Assembly (NCBI GenBank): GCA_902617045.1
Contig: CACMVA010000005.1
Coordinates: 1 to 64,000 of the forward strand
Origin: an uncultured SAR86 cluster bacterium
GTDB lineage: Bacteria > Pseudomonadota > Gammaproteobacteria > Magnimaribacterales > D2472
Reading direction: 5' to 3'
Length of the DNA: 64,000 nucleotides
Positions within the stretch are counted from its first letter, which is position 1. Every line of letters starts with the position of its first letter. Positions 31,824-41,002 of this stretch are shown here, in pieces. Made by a program: the position numbers and the translations under genes. Below the pieces are notes generated by a model that searched no databases, had not been told where the DNA came from, and saw only the letters and a program-made list of their open reading frames with translations.

Positions 31824-32675
31824 ATGCAATTTAAAGGTACAAAGAACTACATATCTACTGAAGATTTGAGCATGGCTGTAAACGCAGCCAGAGCCTTAGA
31901 GAGGCCTTTATTAGTTAAAGGCGAACCAGGAACAGGTAAAACGTTGTTAGCTATTGAGGTAGCTAATGCTCTTGGTATGGATCTTATTGAATGGCATATC
32001 AAATCAACCACTAAAGCATCTCAGGGATTATATGAATACGATGCAGTTACAAGACTAAGAGACTCTCAATTAGGTGACGAGAGAGTAAAAGATATATCTA
32101 ATTACATTAAGAAAGGGAAACTTTGGGATGCTTTTACATCTGATAAACAGGTTGTTCTTTTGATTGATGAAATTGATAAAGCAGATATTGAATTCCCGAA
32201 TGATTTGCTTCAAGAACTAGATCGTATGGAATTTTTCTGTTATGAAACTGGTGAAACTATTAAAGCAAAACATCGTCCATTAATAATTATGACTTCAAAT
32301 AATGAGAAAGAATTACCTGATGCATTTTTAAGGAGATGCTTTTTTCACTACATTCAATTTCCTGATAGGGAAACAATGAACAAAATTGTTTCTGTTCACT
32401 ATCCTAAAATAAAGAAAAAATTAGTTAGTGAGGCACTTGAAATATTTTTTGATTTACGAAAAATTCCTGGACTAAAGAAGAAACCATCAACTTCTGAATT
32501 AATCGATTGGCTAAAATTATTACTTTCAGATGATATGCCAGATGAAATTCTAAAAAATGCTGATTCGTCAAAAGCTATTCCTCCTTTATATGGCGCACTT
32601 CTAAAGAATGAACAAGATGTTCAACTCCTTGAAAGGCTTGCATTTATGTCAAGAAGAGAATCAAACTCAAAGTAG
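31824..32675 (+). CDS. MoxR-family AAA ATPase
   Basis: LVKGEPGTGKTLLAIEVANALGMDLIEWHIKSTTKASQGLYEYD; VVLLIDEIDKAD; TSNNEKELPDAFLRRC. Confidence 0.94.
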   Translation: MQFKGTKNYISTEDLSMAVNAARALERPLLVKGEPGTGKTLLAIEVANALGMDLIEWHIKSTTKASQGLYEYDAVTRLRDSQLGDERVKDISNYIKKGKLWDAFTSDKQVVLLIDEIDKADIEFPNDLLQELDRMEFFCYETGETIKAKHRPLIIMTSNNEKELPDAFLRRCFFHYIQFPDRETMNKIVSVHYPKIKKKLVSEALEIFFDLRKIPGLKKKPSTSELIDWLKLLLSDDMPDEILKNADSSKAIPPLYGALLKNEQDVQLLERLAFMSRRESNSK

Positions 32676-33851
32676 ATGTTAATTAATTTATTTCAAACAA
32701 TTAGATCCTCTGGTGTGCCTTGCACCGTAAGAGAGCTTTTAGATTTATTAGGTGCTCTTGAAAACCAATTGGTTTATGCAAATATTGATGACTTCTACTA
32801 TCTTTCAAGAGCAACTCTAGTCAAAGATGAAAAATATTACGATAAATTTGATAAAGCTTTTGAAATTTATTTTAAAGGTATTGAACGCATGGAAGACGTT
32901 TTTCAAGCACTCATTCCAGAGGATTGGTTAAGAAAAGCATTTGAAAAAGAACTTGATCCAGAGGAATTAAAAAAGATCAAGTCTCTTGGAGGATTAGAAA
33001 AACTATTAGAGGAATTTAAAAAACGTCTAGAAGAGCAAAAAGAGCGACATGAGGGCGGTAATAAGTGGGTTGGAACTAACGGTACCTCACCATATGGTCA
33101 CGGGGGTCAAAATCCTGAAGGTATAAGAATTGGCGGCCCTGGGGGACAAAAAAAAGCTGTAAAAATTTGGGAACAACGACAATATTCAAATCTTGATGAT
33201 TCAGTAATTATTGGTACCAGAGATATTAAAATGGCATTAAGGCGATTAAGAAAATTTGCCAGACAAGGCAATGATCTTGAGCTAGATATGGATGATACTA
33301 TTAAGTCAACAGCAAAAAATGCTGGTTATCTAGATATTAAAATGGTTCCTGAAAGACTTAATTCAGTGAAAGTTATAGTTATGTTTGATGTTGGTGGTTC
33401 AATGGATCCATACGTAAAACTATGTGAGGAATTATTTTCTGCCATTAAAACTGAATTTAAAAATTTAGAATATTTTTATTTTCATAATTCAATATATGAA
33501 TCTGTTTGGAAAGATAATAGAAGAAGATCACAAGAACGATTTATGGTACAAGATATTATCAATAAATTTTCATCTGACTACAAGGTAATCGTTGTTGGAG
33601 ATGCAACAATGGCGCCATATGAAATAACGAATGCAGGTGGAAGTATTGAACATTGGAATGAGGAGCCTAGTCATGTTTGGATTAAAAGATTATCAGATCA
33701 TTTTGAAAATATGGCTTGGTTAAATCCTGTTCCTGATGATCACTGGGATTACACATCATCAATATGCATCCTTAGAGATTTATTTGAAAATAGAATGTAT
33801 CCTCTTACATTAAAAGGTTTAGAAGAGGGTATGGCGGAGCTATCAAAATGA
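32676..33851 (+). CDS. CoxE-like VWA-domain protein
   Basis: RSSGVPCTVRELLDLLGAL; MFDVGGSMDPYVKLCEELFSAIK (MIDAS-like); YFHNSIYESVW. Confidence 0.9.
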   Translation: MLINLFQTIRSSGVPCTVRELLDLLGALENQLVYANIDDFYYLSRATLVKDEKYYDKFDKAFEIYFKGIERMEDVFQALIPEDWLRKAFEKELDPEELKKIKSLGGLEKLLEEFKKRLEEQKERHEGGNKWVGTNGTSPYGHGGQNPEGIRIGGPGGQKKAVKIWEQRQYSNLDDSVIIGTRDIKMALRRLRKFARQGNDLELDMDDTIKSTAKNAGYLDIKMVPERLNSVKVIVMFDVGGSMDPYVKLCEELFSAIKTEFKNLEYFYFHNSIYESVWKDNRRRSQERFMVQDIINKFSSDYKVIVVGDATMAPYEITNAGGSIEHWNEEPSHVWIKRLSDHFENMAWLNPVPDDHWDYTSSICILRDLFENRMYPLTLKGLEEGMAELSK

Positions 33852-35212
33852 ATAATGAAGTATCAAAACAAAGTGGAATTAAATGGGGTCCATTTACATT
33901 GAGAATTCCTTTTATACACATGAAGTTTCTTACAGGAGAATTTCTACAGGGCCTTATAATCGCTGGAGCAACTGCATTAGCTGGAGCACCAGTGGTAATG
34001 GCGCTTGGATTAAGTTTTGAACAGGCTGTTGCATGCTGTTTTATAGCAAGTATTTTGATTACATCTGGTCCAATTATATTTGGTGAACCACTAGCTCCAG
34101 GTTGGGTCACTCCAGCATTACCACTTGTAATAGCTTTCTTCATTTCAAAAGGATATTTCGATGGAGTATATAGGGAAGAAGCTTTTCATTATATGGCTGC
34201 AATGTGTATCGAGTTTACAATCATAATTTTATTTTTAGGTTTAACTGGATTAGGTAGAGTAATTGTTGAAAAAATTCCTAATGCTTTGAAATCAGGAATT
34301 ATTTTAGGAGCTGCTCTTGCAGCCTTTTATCAAATCTTTTTTAGTGATTTTGAAAGGTATATTGCAGAAACTCCAGTAGCTATGTTAACAATATTGATAA
34401 TTTGTACTATTACTACTTTTTCAGAACCATACAAAAGAATTGCTGAGCATAATAAGATATTAAAGATAATTGGATCGTTAGGACTACTACCAGGATTTTT
34501 AATAGCAGCCTTTGTTGGATATCTTGTTGGAGAAATAAATTTTGATATTCAGTCAGGATTTTTATTGCCGCCTATGAATGAGGTATTTGAGTTAACTTCA
34601 CCATTATCAATTGGAATGCCACCAGTTGATTATTATCTTGAAGTTTTTCCACTCGTGATAATTGGATATTTATTGTTATTTGGAGATTTTGTTACAGGTA
34701 TTGAAATTATTAATGATGCTCAAAAAAATAGACCTGATGAACAAATCAACATAGATATCAATAGGGCACACAACAGTGTAGGAATCAGAAACTTTATTGG
34801 CGCATGTGTAAATCCTTTTTTTCCAACTCAAGGAACATTGTGGACAGGAATTCATGTAATCATTGTCGAAAGATGGAAACAAGGCAGTGGTGTTATGAAG
34901 TCTCTCTTTGATGGAATTGGTTCATATTATTTAATGGGAATACCATTATTATTTTTTGTAGTTCCCTTTATTACATTAATGAAACCATTAATGATATTGG
35001 CTCTTGGCGTTACATTAGTTCTAACTGGACTTGCTTGTTCTTATGTCGCTATTTCACTGGTTAAAAAAAATAGTGAAATTGCAATATCTATAATAACTGC
35101 TCTTTTTGTTGCATTCGGAGAATTTAATGGTGTTGCAGCTCCATGGATCGGCTTATTAATTGGACTCTTTTTAAGTTTAGTGCTTGTAGATAATTCAATA
35201 AATGAGAACTAA
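33848..35212 (+). CDS. Polytopic membrane permease of uncertain substrate
   Basis: ~12 hydrophobic segments; GATALAGAPVVMALGLSFEQAVACC; 4-bp overlap with VWA gene. Confidence 0.65.
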   Translation: MNNEVSKQSGIKWGPFTLRIPFIHMKFLTGEFLQGLIIAGATALAGAPVVMALGLSFEQAVACCFIASILITSGPIIFGEPLAPGWVTPALPLVIAFFISKGYFDGVYREEAFHYMAAMCIEFTIIILFLGLTGLGRVIVEKIPNALKSGIILGAALAAFYQIFFSDFERYIAETPVAMLTILIICTITTFSEPYKRIAEHNKILKIIGSLGLLPGFLIAAFVGYLVGEINFDIQSGFLLPPMNEVFELTSPLSIGMPPVDYYLEVFPLVIIGYLLLFGDFVTGIEIINDAQKNRPDEQINIDINRAHNSVGIRNFIGACVNPFFPTQGTLWTGIHVIIVERWKQGSGVMKSLFDGIGSYYLMGIPLLFFVVPFITLMKPLMILALGVTLVLTGLACSYVAISLVKKNSEIAISIITALFVAFGEFNGVAAPWIGLLIGLFLSLVLVDNSINEN

Positions 35213-36128
35213 ATTGGATAATTTTGCTCTAGAAATATCAGATTTAAACAAAGTATATTCTGGAGGTACACAGGCGTTAAAGGGTATTTCTCTAAAGGTA
35301 AAAGAGGGAGATTTTTACGCTCTTCTTGGGCCCAATGGTGCAGGAAAGTCCACAACCATTGGCATTATTGGAACGTTAGTTACAAAAACGAGTGGAACTG
35401 TAAAAATATTTAATCATGATATTGATCAAAATGTTTCTATTGCAAAGTCAATCTTGGGGGTAGTATCTCAAGAATTAAATTTTTCTCAATTTGAAAAAGT
35501 AATTGATATTGTCACCACACAAGCAGGATTTTATGGGATACCAAAATTCGTAGCAAAACCAAAAGTAGAAATTATGTTAAAAAGATTAGGTCTTTGGGAT
35601 AAGAGAGATGATCAAGCTAGAACTCTATCGGGAGGCTATAAGAGGAGGTTAATGATTGCAAAAGCACTTATTCATGAACCCAAATTATTAATTCTTGATG
35701 AGCCAACAGCCGGAGTTGATATTGAATTAAGAAGGGAGATGTGGGATTTCTTAAAAGAAATTAATAATAATGGAACCACAATAATCTTAACAACTCACTA
35801 TCTTGAAGAGGCTGAACAATTATGCAGAAATATTGGAATTATTGATCATGGAGAAATAGTTGTTGATACCTCAATGAAGGATTTATTAAGAAAATTAGAT
35901 GTTCAAGGATTTGTTCTTGATCTTGAGGAACCTCTAAAAGAAGCACCAAATATTAATGGATTCGAGATAAGATTAGAAGACCCACTTACTCTAGTTACTG
36001 CTGTAAGCAAAAAAAGTTCTATAAATAACTTATTTAGTGAGCTTAATAACATTGGTATTAATGTAAAGTCTATGCGTAACGAATCAAATAGGCTTGAAGA
36101 ATTATTTATAGAAATGATCAAGAAATAA
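35202..36128 (+). CDS. ABC-2 type exporter ATP-binding protein
   Basis: GPNGAGKSTTIGIIGTL, LSGGYKRRLMIAKALIHEPKLLILDEPTAGVD. Confidence 0.95.
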   Translation: MRTKLDNFALEISDLNKVYSGGTQALKGISLKVKEGDFYALLGPNGAGKSTTIGIIGTLVTKTSGTVKIFNHDIDQNVSIAKSILGVVSQELNFSQFEKVIDIVTTQAGFYGIPKFVAKPKVEIMLKRLGLWDKRDDQARTLSGGYKRRLMIAKALIHEPKLLILDEPTAGVDIELRREMWDFLKEINNNGTTIILTTHYLEEAEQLCRNIGIIDHGEIVVDTSMKDLLRKLDVQGFVLDLEEPLKEAPNINGFEIRLEDPLTLVTAVSKKSSINNLFSELNNIGINVKSMRNESNRLEELFIEMIKK

Positions 36129-36129
36129 A

Positions 36130-36915
36130 ATGAAAGATATAAGCAACAGAACAATTTTAATTACATTATGGACTTTGACATCAAAGGAAATAAGAAGATT
36201 TATGAGAATATGGATTCAAACACTAGTTCCACCTGCTGTAACAATGTCATTATATTTTGTGATTTTTGGTTCTTTGATTGGTCCTCGAATTGGTGAAATG
36301 GATGGATTTGATTACGTCCAGTTTATGATACCCGGTTTAATTATGATGTCAGTTATTACAAATTCATATGCGAATGTTGTATCTTCTTTTTACGGAGTTA
36401 AGTTCCAAAAATCCATTGAAGAATTATTGATATCACCTATGCCTCATTGGGTTATATTGCTTGGATTCATTCTAGGGGGAGTGTCTAGAGGAGTCCTTGT
36501 TGGAATAATTGTTTTTTGTGTAAGTTTGATATTTTATCCAGAATTTGAGATAGCAAACTTGGGCTTAACCTTATTAGTGCTGGTTTTAACGGCTATCTTG
36601 TTCTCATTAATGGGTTTTATAAATGCTGTATTTGCAGACAGTTTTGATGATATATCTGTAATTCCAACTTTTGTTTTAACTCCATTGATCTATTTGGGAG
36701 GTGTTTTTTACTCAATTAATATATTGCCCGAATTATGGAGACAAGTATCAATGGCAAATCCAATGTTATACGTAGTAAATACTTTTAGAGAAGGGATGTT
36801 AGGAATAAGTGATGTATCAATTTCATTTTCATTAACAATGATTTCTATATTTATATTTGTTTTTACATCACTATCTCTATATTTATTGCATAAAGGCATT
36901 GGAATTCGAGAATGA
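36130..36915 (+). CDS. ABC-2 type transporter permease
   Basis: QTLVPPAVTMSLYFVIFGSLIG; FVLTPLIYLGGVFYSI; NPMLYVVNTFREGMLG. Confidence 0.93.
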   Translation: MKDISNRTILITLWTLTSKEIRRFMRIWIQTLVPPAVTMSLYFVIFGSLIGPRIGEMDGFDYVQFMIPGLIMMSVITNSYANVVSSFYGVKFQKSIEELLISPMPHWVILLGFILGGVSRGVLVGIIVFCVSLIFYPEFEIANLGLTLLVLVLTAILFSLMGFINAVFADSFDDISVIPTFVLTPLIYLGGVFYSINILPELWRQVSMANPMLYVVNTFREGMLGISDVSISFSLTMISIFIFVFTSLSLYLLHKGIGIRE

Positions 36916-37634
36916 AGACTTCGTTTCTTGGAAAGAATTCAAAAAGCATTAAAAAAAGTGATATAAATCTTCTTGATAGCATTGGCAGGATAAAAGAAGA
37001 TATAAAACATGGATCAGACATATGGAATGTTTATGATTTTATGTACTTAGATAAAAATAAAATTCCTGCATTAAATGTATTAGAAATATCTATACCTTCA
37101 AAATCAGATTTTATAATTGAATCAAAATCTATGAAGTTGTATCTGAACAGTTTTTATAACAAATCTTTTAAGACAAAGACTGAAATAATTAACAAAATTA
37201 AAAAAGATCTTGAATCAAAACTTAAAACAAAAATAAGAATAAAATTTATAAATTCTTTTCATAAAGAGCCTAAATGTATTGATTTAAATAATCTTAAGGT
37301 AAAGAAAACACCTACAAAAAAAATTATAAAATTCAATGGATTTAGATCTATATGTCCAGTAACCTCACAACCAGACTTTGCAAATATCTATATTTATTCT
37401 GATAAATCTATTAATACCTCATGGCTTAAAAAGTATTTAATATCTTTTGCAAATCATGGCGGATTCCATGAGCAATGTATTGAACTTATTTTTAAAACTT
37501 TAAAAAATGATCTCTTAATTAATCATTTAGAAGTTTGTGGTCGTTTTCAAAGAAGGGGAGGTATAGATATAAATCCCATAAGAGGCTCACATAATAAAAA
37601 ATTATTTGTAAATTTCAGAGAATTTAATCAATAA
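36912..37634 (+). CDS. queF: NADPH-dependent 7-cyano-7-deazaguanine reductase QueF
   Basis: GFRSICPVTSQPDFANIYI, SFANHGGFHEQCIELIF, VCGRFQRRGGIDINPIR. Confidence 0.95.
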   Translation: MKTSFLGKNSKSIKKSDINLLDSIGRIKEDIKHGSDIWNVYDFMYLDKNKIPALNVLEISIPSKSDFIIESKSMKLYLNSFYNKSFKTKTEIINKIKKDLESKLKTKIRIKFINSFHKEPKCIDLNNLKVKKTPTKKIIKFNGFRSICPVTSQPDFANIYIYSDKSINTSWLKKYLISFANHGGFHEQCIELIFKTLKNDLLINHLEVCGRFQRRGGIDINPIRGSHNKKLFVNFREFNQ

Positions 37635-37658
37635 TAACTTATTACATAAGGAGAAATT

Positions 37659-38099
37659 ATGAAAAAAATATTGTTACTTGTTATTACGTTTTCAATATCA
37701 AATGTATATGCAGAGATTTGGAAGGACTATGAGCCATCTGAAAGGCAAATTCAATTAACTGTTATTGATGTTCAAGCAAACTATCTTGATAATTATTTAG
37801 TCAATTTAAAGAGAACATGGGTAAGATCTGTTGAAGTTCAAAAAGAACTTGGTCATATACTTGATTATGGTGTTTATGTATCTGATGGAGCAAATAGTCC
37901 AAATGTTTGGTTAACCATTGAATATGAAAATATGGCTGCAATGGAACAAACTAAAGAGAAATATGATGCAGTTAATGCTGTACTTGCTGAAAGATATGGT
38001 GATGACGAAGAAGAACTTGATAAGATTTCAAAAGGATATGAAGAAATCAGAAGAATGGTAGATAACCAGAGAATTAATCAAGTAAATTTTAAAATGTAA
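37659..38099 (+). CDS. Hypothetical secreted protein
   Basis: Signal peptide MKKILLLVITFSISNVYA; no recognised domain. Confidence 0.7.
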   Translation: MKKILLLVITFSISNVYAEIWKDYEPSERQIQLTVIDVQANYLDNYLVNLKRTWVRSVEVQKELGHILDYGVYVSDGANSPNVWLTIEYENMAAMEQTKEKYDAVNAVLAERYGDDEEELDKISKGYEEIRRMVDNQRINQVNFKM

Positions 38100-38135
38100 T
38101 CAATTGCCCCCTTTTTAAAATGAGGGGGCCAAATT

Positions 38136-38220
38136 TGGCGGAAGGTGAGGGAATCGAACCCCCGCGCCGTTGCCGACGACACCTTTCCAAGGTGCTGCAT
38201 TACCGCTCTGCCAACCTTCC
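38136..38220 (-). tRNA. tRNA-Ser (GGA anticodon)
   Basis: Reverse complement GGAAGGTTGGCAGAGCGGTAATGCAGCACCTTGGAAAGGTGTCGTCGGCAACGGCGCGGGGGTTCGATTCCCTCACCTTCCGCCA; GGAAGGT/ACCTTCC acceptor, long variable arm, encoded CCA. Confidence 0.96.
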
Positions 38221-38260
38221 AATTTAGAAAATAATTATACTTGTTTCAGTATATCTTTAA

Positions 38261-38566
38261 ATGTATGATTTTGTGATGCCAAGCAATTATTCAAAGAACC
38301 TAACAAGCATTTTAGAAATGCTTTGGAATATAGAAAAAGATCTAAATTTAGTTCCATATAACGAAACTGAAAAGAAAATTTATTATATTATTGCGTGGAA
38401 ACTCTCAAATTGTGGAACATGTAATATAAGTGATGTTATTGATTCGTCAGGATTTTCAAGATCAACTGTTTATAAAACTATTAAAAAATTTGAATCAGCA
38501 GATCTTGTTTTAGTTAAACAATCAGAAGGAGACAAAAGAGAATTTAATTTAATATTAGCTAATTAA
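38261..38566 (+). CDS. MarR/TrmB-like winged-helix DNA-binding protein
   Basis: ISDVIDSSGFSRSTVYKTIKKFESADLVLVKQSEGDKREFNLI wHTH pattern. Confidence 0.65.
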   Translation: MYDFVMPSNYSKNLTSILEMLWNIEKDLNLVPYNETEKKIYYIIAWKLSNCGTCNISDVIDSSGFSRSTVYKTIKKFESADLVLVKQSEGDKREFNLILAN

Positions 38567-38585
38567 AAACTTTTAAATCTTTACC

Positions 38586-39185
38586 ATGATTCATACTATA
38601 AAAGTAACCATTACTGTATACGTATTTGCAATGTTTTGTTATTCAGTTTGGTACTTCCTTCAAGTCCTTGATATTGCAAATATGAATCCAAACGGTGAAT
38701 GGGTTGGAAGTTTATGTTATTTGCCTCATGGTGCTAGAGTTTTAATGTTTTGTTTTTTTAGATATCACTCTCTACCAGGTTTATATTTAGCAGAAATAAC
38801 TGGCCCTGCTCTTATTCACCACAATGACTATATGGAGGGTTGGTCAATAGCTGCAATCGCTTCATTATTTTCTGTTGTTGCTGCTGTTGAGCTAGTTAAA
38901 TGGACAAGAGCAACACCTGGATTCTTCTCTTTTTTCAAGGAGGTTAATTTTGAAAACTATAAATTTCTATATCTTGTAATAATAGTTTCATCCTTATTAA
39001 ATGGGTTGTTGGTAAATTTAATCCTATCAGTTATTAATTCAATAAGCTCTATTAGTGTGATTACTGTTTTCAGATTTGCAGTTGGTGATTTTCTTGGCGC
39101 TACTGCTGTAATAGCCGCATTATGGATAATTTTTAGAACACTTGTAGATACTCGCTTAATCGTTGATCCAAAGATAGAAGATTAA
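38586..39185 (+). CDS. Integral membrane protein, possible MASE1-like sensory domain without output domain
   Basis: YLPHGARVLMFCFFRYHSLPGLYLAEITG resembles MASE1 PPHG...R..PG.xLG pattern; several TM segments. Confidence 0.45.
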   Translation: MIHTIKVTITVYVFAMFCYSVWYFLQVLDIANMNPNGEWVGSLCYLPHGARVLMFCFFRYHSLPGLYLAEITGPALIHHNDYMEGWSIAAIASLFSVVAAVELVKWTRATPGFFSFFKEVNFENYKFLYLVIIVSSLLNGLLVNLILSVINSISSISVITVFRFAVGDFLGATAVIAALWIIFRTLVDTRLIVDPKIED

Positions 39186-39189
39186 AATC

Positions 39190-39218
39190 TTGTATACTGT
39201 ATAAATATACAGTATAAT
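39190..39218 (+). promoter_or_regulatory. LexA/SOS box embedded in sigma70-type promoter
   Basis: TTGTAT (39190-39195), 17-nt spacer, TATAAT (39213-39218); TACTGTATAAATATACAGTA at 39195-39214 fits CTGT-N8-ACAG and differs by one base from TACTGTATATATATACAGTA. Confidence 0.85.
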
Positions 39219-39224
39219 TACTTA

Positions 39225-39443
39225 ATGAATAATTTAATTTACTTAAATAAAGATCCAATTTTGATGGAACTAAACTCATCGGTAGACAAGAATTCTGCAA
39301 AAAAAATGCTTGCTTTTAAATTTTTTAATGGCGATGAAGTACTTTTGGAGAAATATCTTTCTGATAATACATATGAAACAGTTAACAACTCATATAATAA
39401 CGATTTCATAGAACCAAAGTCTCAACTAGAGTTTTCATTTTAG
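39225..39443 (+). CDS. Small (72 aa) hypothetical SOS-regulated protein
   Basis: Intact ORF starting 7 nt after the -10 hexamer; C-terminal SQLEFSF. Confidence 0.7.
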   Translation: MNNLIYLNKDPILMELNSSVDKNSAKKMLAFKFFNGDEVLLEKYLSDNTYETVNNSYNNDFIEPKSQLEFSF

Positions 39444-39478
39444 TATTAAATAAGTCTTTATTTACCAACTATTGCGTA

Positions 39479-39484
39479 TATAAT
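39479..39484 (+). promoter_or_regulatory. Candidate -10 (TATAAT) for downstream ncRNA
   Basis: ATTGCGTATATAAT; no strong -35. Confidence 0.4.
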
Positions 39485-39490
39485 TTATAT

Positions 39491-39691
39491 GAGTGTCTTA
39501 TTTAGTGATTTTTTAAGGGGATTGCTAAATATGTTTATTACTACCCTGAACATGGAGGTGGTCCTATTAGTATTTATTTAACAACAGGAAACGGAGGATT
39601 TACCTTTTGACAGGGGTAATTTTTTAGTTTCCGGCTAACAATTGTAATTAACGAGAGTTAGTTTTTAACCCCCATTTCGATGGGGGTTTTT
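39491..39691 (+). ncRNA. Candidate structured ncRNA / 5' leader upstream of EamA transporter
   Basis: No ORF in 250-nt gap; hairpins ACTACC/GGTGGT, GGAAAC/GTTTCC enclosing TTACC/GGTAA, CTAAC/GTTAG, then strong terminator. Confidence 0.6.
39667..39691 (+). terminator. Rho-independent terminator with UUCG loop
   Basis: AACCCCCAT-TTCG-ATGGGGGTT followed by TTT. Confidence 0.92.
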
Positions 39692-39699
39692 ATTTGATT

Positions 39700-40581
39700 A
39701 TGGAATTAAGGTACTGGGTAGTTTTAACTTTTCTTGGAGCAATATGGGGTAGTGCTTTTATTTTTATAAAAGTTGCTGCACCTGAATTTGGTGCTATAGG
39801 CTTGGTTCAAGCTAGATTAACAATTGCTTCATTGGTTTTTATGCCTATTTTGTTGAGAAAAAAATATCTTATTTTGCTCAAACCTGCTTGGAAACATTCA
39901 CTAGTCTTAGCTGTCACAAACAATGCTATCCCTTTTTCATTATTTTCTTATGGTAGTTTTGGAGCGGACTCTAATATTCTTGCAATATTGAATGCTACAA
40001 CAGCATTTAATACTATGATAATAGCTTTATTATGGCTAGGAGAAAAAGTAACACCTAAGCAAATATTCGGTTTGGTTCTTGGATTTATTGGTGTAATAAT
40101 TCTTGTTAATCCTGAGTCATCTTCAACTTCAATAATATCTGCATTGTTTTGTTTAATTGGCGCAGCTTGTTATTCATTCTCTACTGTCTTTATTCAAAAG
40201 TATTCACAAAAAACAGACAAAATGGTTCTCATTGGTTGGTCCATTATCTTTAGCTGTTTTATTATGATTCCTTTAACATTAATAAATCTTCCTCCTCAAA
40301 TTCCATCTACTAATGCCTTGTTGTCAGCAACTTGGCTTGGTTCAATATCAACCGGATTAGCTTTTTTTGGTTATGTATATTTAATAGAAAAAATTGGAGC
40401 AGTAAAAACTTCAACTGTTGCTTATTTTCTTCCTGTTTTTGGTATTATTTGGGGAGCAGTATTTCTAAATGAAGTAATAACTGTTGGAATTATATTAGGA
40501 TGCGCAACAATATTAATTGGAGTATTTTTTGCAACATCTAATAAAAGAAATAATATAAGTGGTGAGATACATGCAAACTAA
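39700..40581 (+). CDS. EamA/DMT superfamily transporter
   Basis: FLGAIWGSAFIFIKVAAPEFG; two EamA repeats; 10 TM; start trimmed to ATG at 39700. Confidence 0.93.
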   Translation: MELRYWVVLTFLGAIWGSAFIFIKVAAPEFGAIGLVQARLTIASLVFMPILLRKKYLILLKPAWKHSLVLAVTNNAIPFSLFSYGSFGADSNILAILNATTAFNTMIIALLWLGEKVTPKQIFGLVLGFIGVIILVNPESSSTSIISALFCLIGAACYSFSTVFIQKYSQKTDKMVLIGWSIIFSCFIMIPLTLINLPPQIPSTNALLSATWLGSISTGLAFFGYVYLIEKIGAVKTSTVAYFLPVFGIIWGAVFLNEVITVGIILGCATILIGVFFATSNKRNNISGEIHAN

Positions 40582-40957
40582 AACTCTTGAATCACTATTA
40601 ATTGAGGCAAATGAGCTTGTAAAACGTTTATCTTATAACGAATCACTTGAATTAATTAACAATACACAGACTGTAATTATTGATGTTCGAGAAGAGTCTG
40701 AAGTTTTTAATCTTGGTCTGATTAAAAATGCTGTTCATATACCAAGAGGGTTAATAGAATTTAAACTTTCACCAAATTCTCAAAACAATCCTGTTTTAAT
40801 TAATGATAATACAAATATTTTAGTTTACTGTGCAGGTGGCTATAGATCAGCTTTAGCAGCAAAAACTCTTTTAGACCTGGGATTTAAAAATGTATACAAT
40901 TTAGGTGGATTTAATGAATGGGTTGAATCAGGTGGAGAGATTCAGGCAAATATCTAA
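40559..40957 (+). CDS. Rhodanese-like sulfurtransferase domain protein
   Basis: VIIDVREESEVFNLGLIKNAVHIPRG; LVYCAGGYRSALAAKTLLDLGFKNVYNLGGFNEW. Confidence 0.93.
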   Translation: MVRYMQTKTLESLLIEANELVKRLSYNESLELINNTQTVIIDVREESEVFNLGLIKNAVHIPRGLIEFKLSPNSQNNPVLINDNTNILVYCAGGYRSALAAKTLLDLGFKNVYNLGGFNEWVESGGEIQANI

Positions 40958-41002
40958 ATAATTGCTGTATAATTTACGAAAAAAAATAATTGGGGGCAAT
41001 TA

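Noticed and set aside
33805-34143. 112-aa antisense ORF inside the permease gene
   Set aside because: Shadow ORF opposite a well-supported membrane protein gene
38106-38129. GCCCCC...GGGGGC inverted repeat after the hypothetical secreted protein gene
   Set aside because: Probably a weak terminator, but no T-tract on either strand, so not listed as a confident feature
39515-39565. Possible TPP riboswitch (GGGG...ACCCTGAAC resembles part of the THI box)
   Set aside because: The diagnostic CTGAGA and CTGATCTGGATAATGCCAGCG segments are absent
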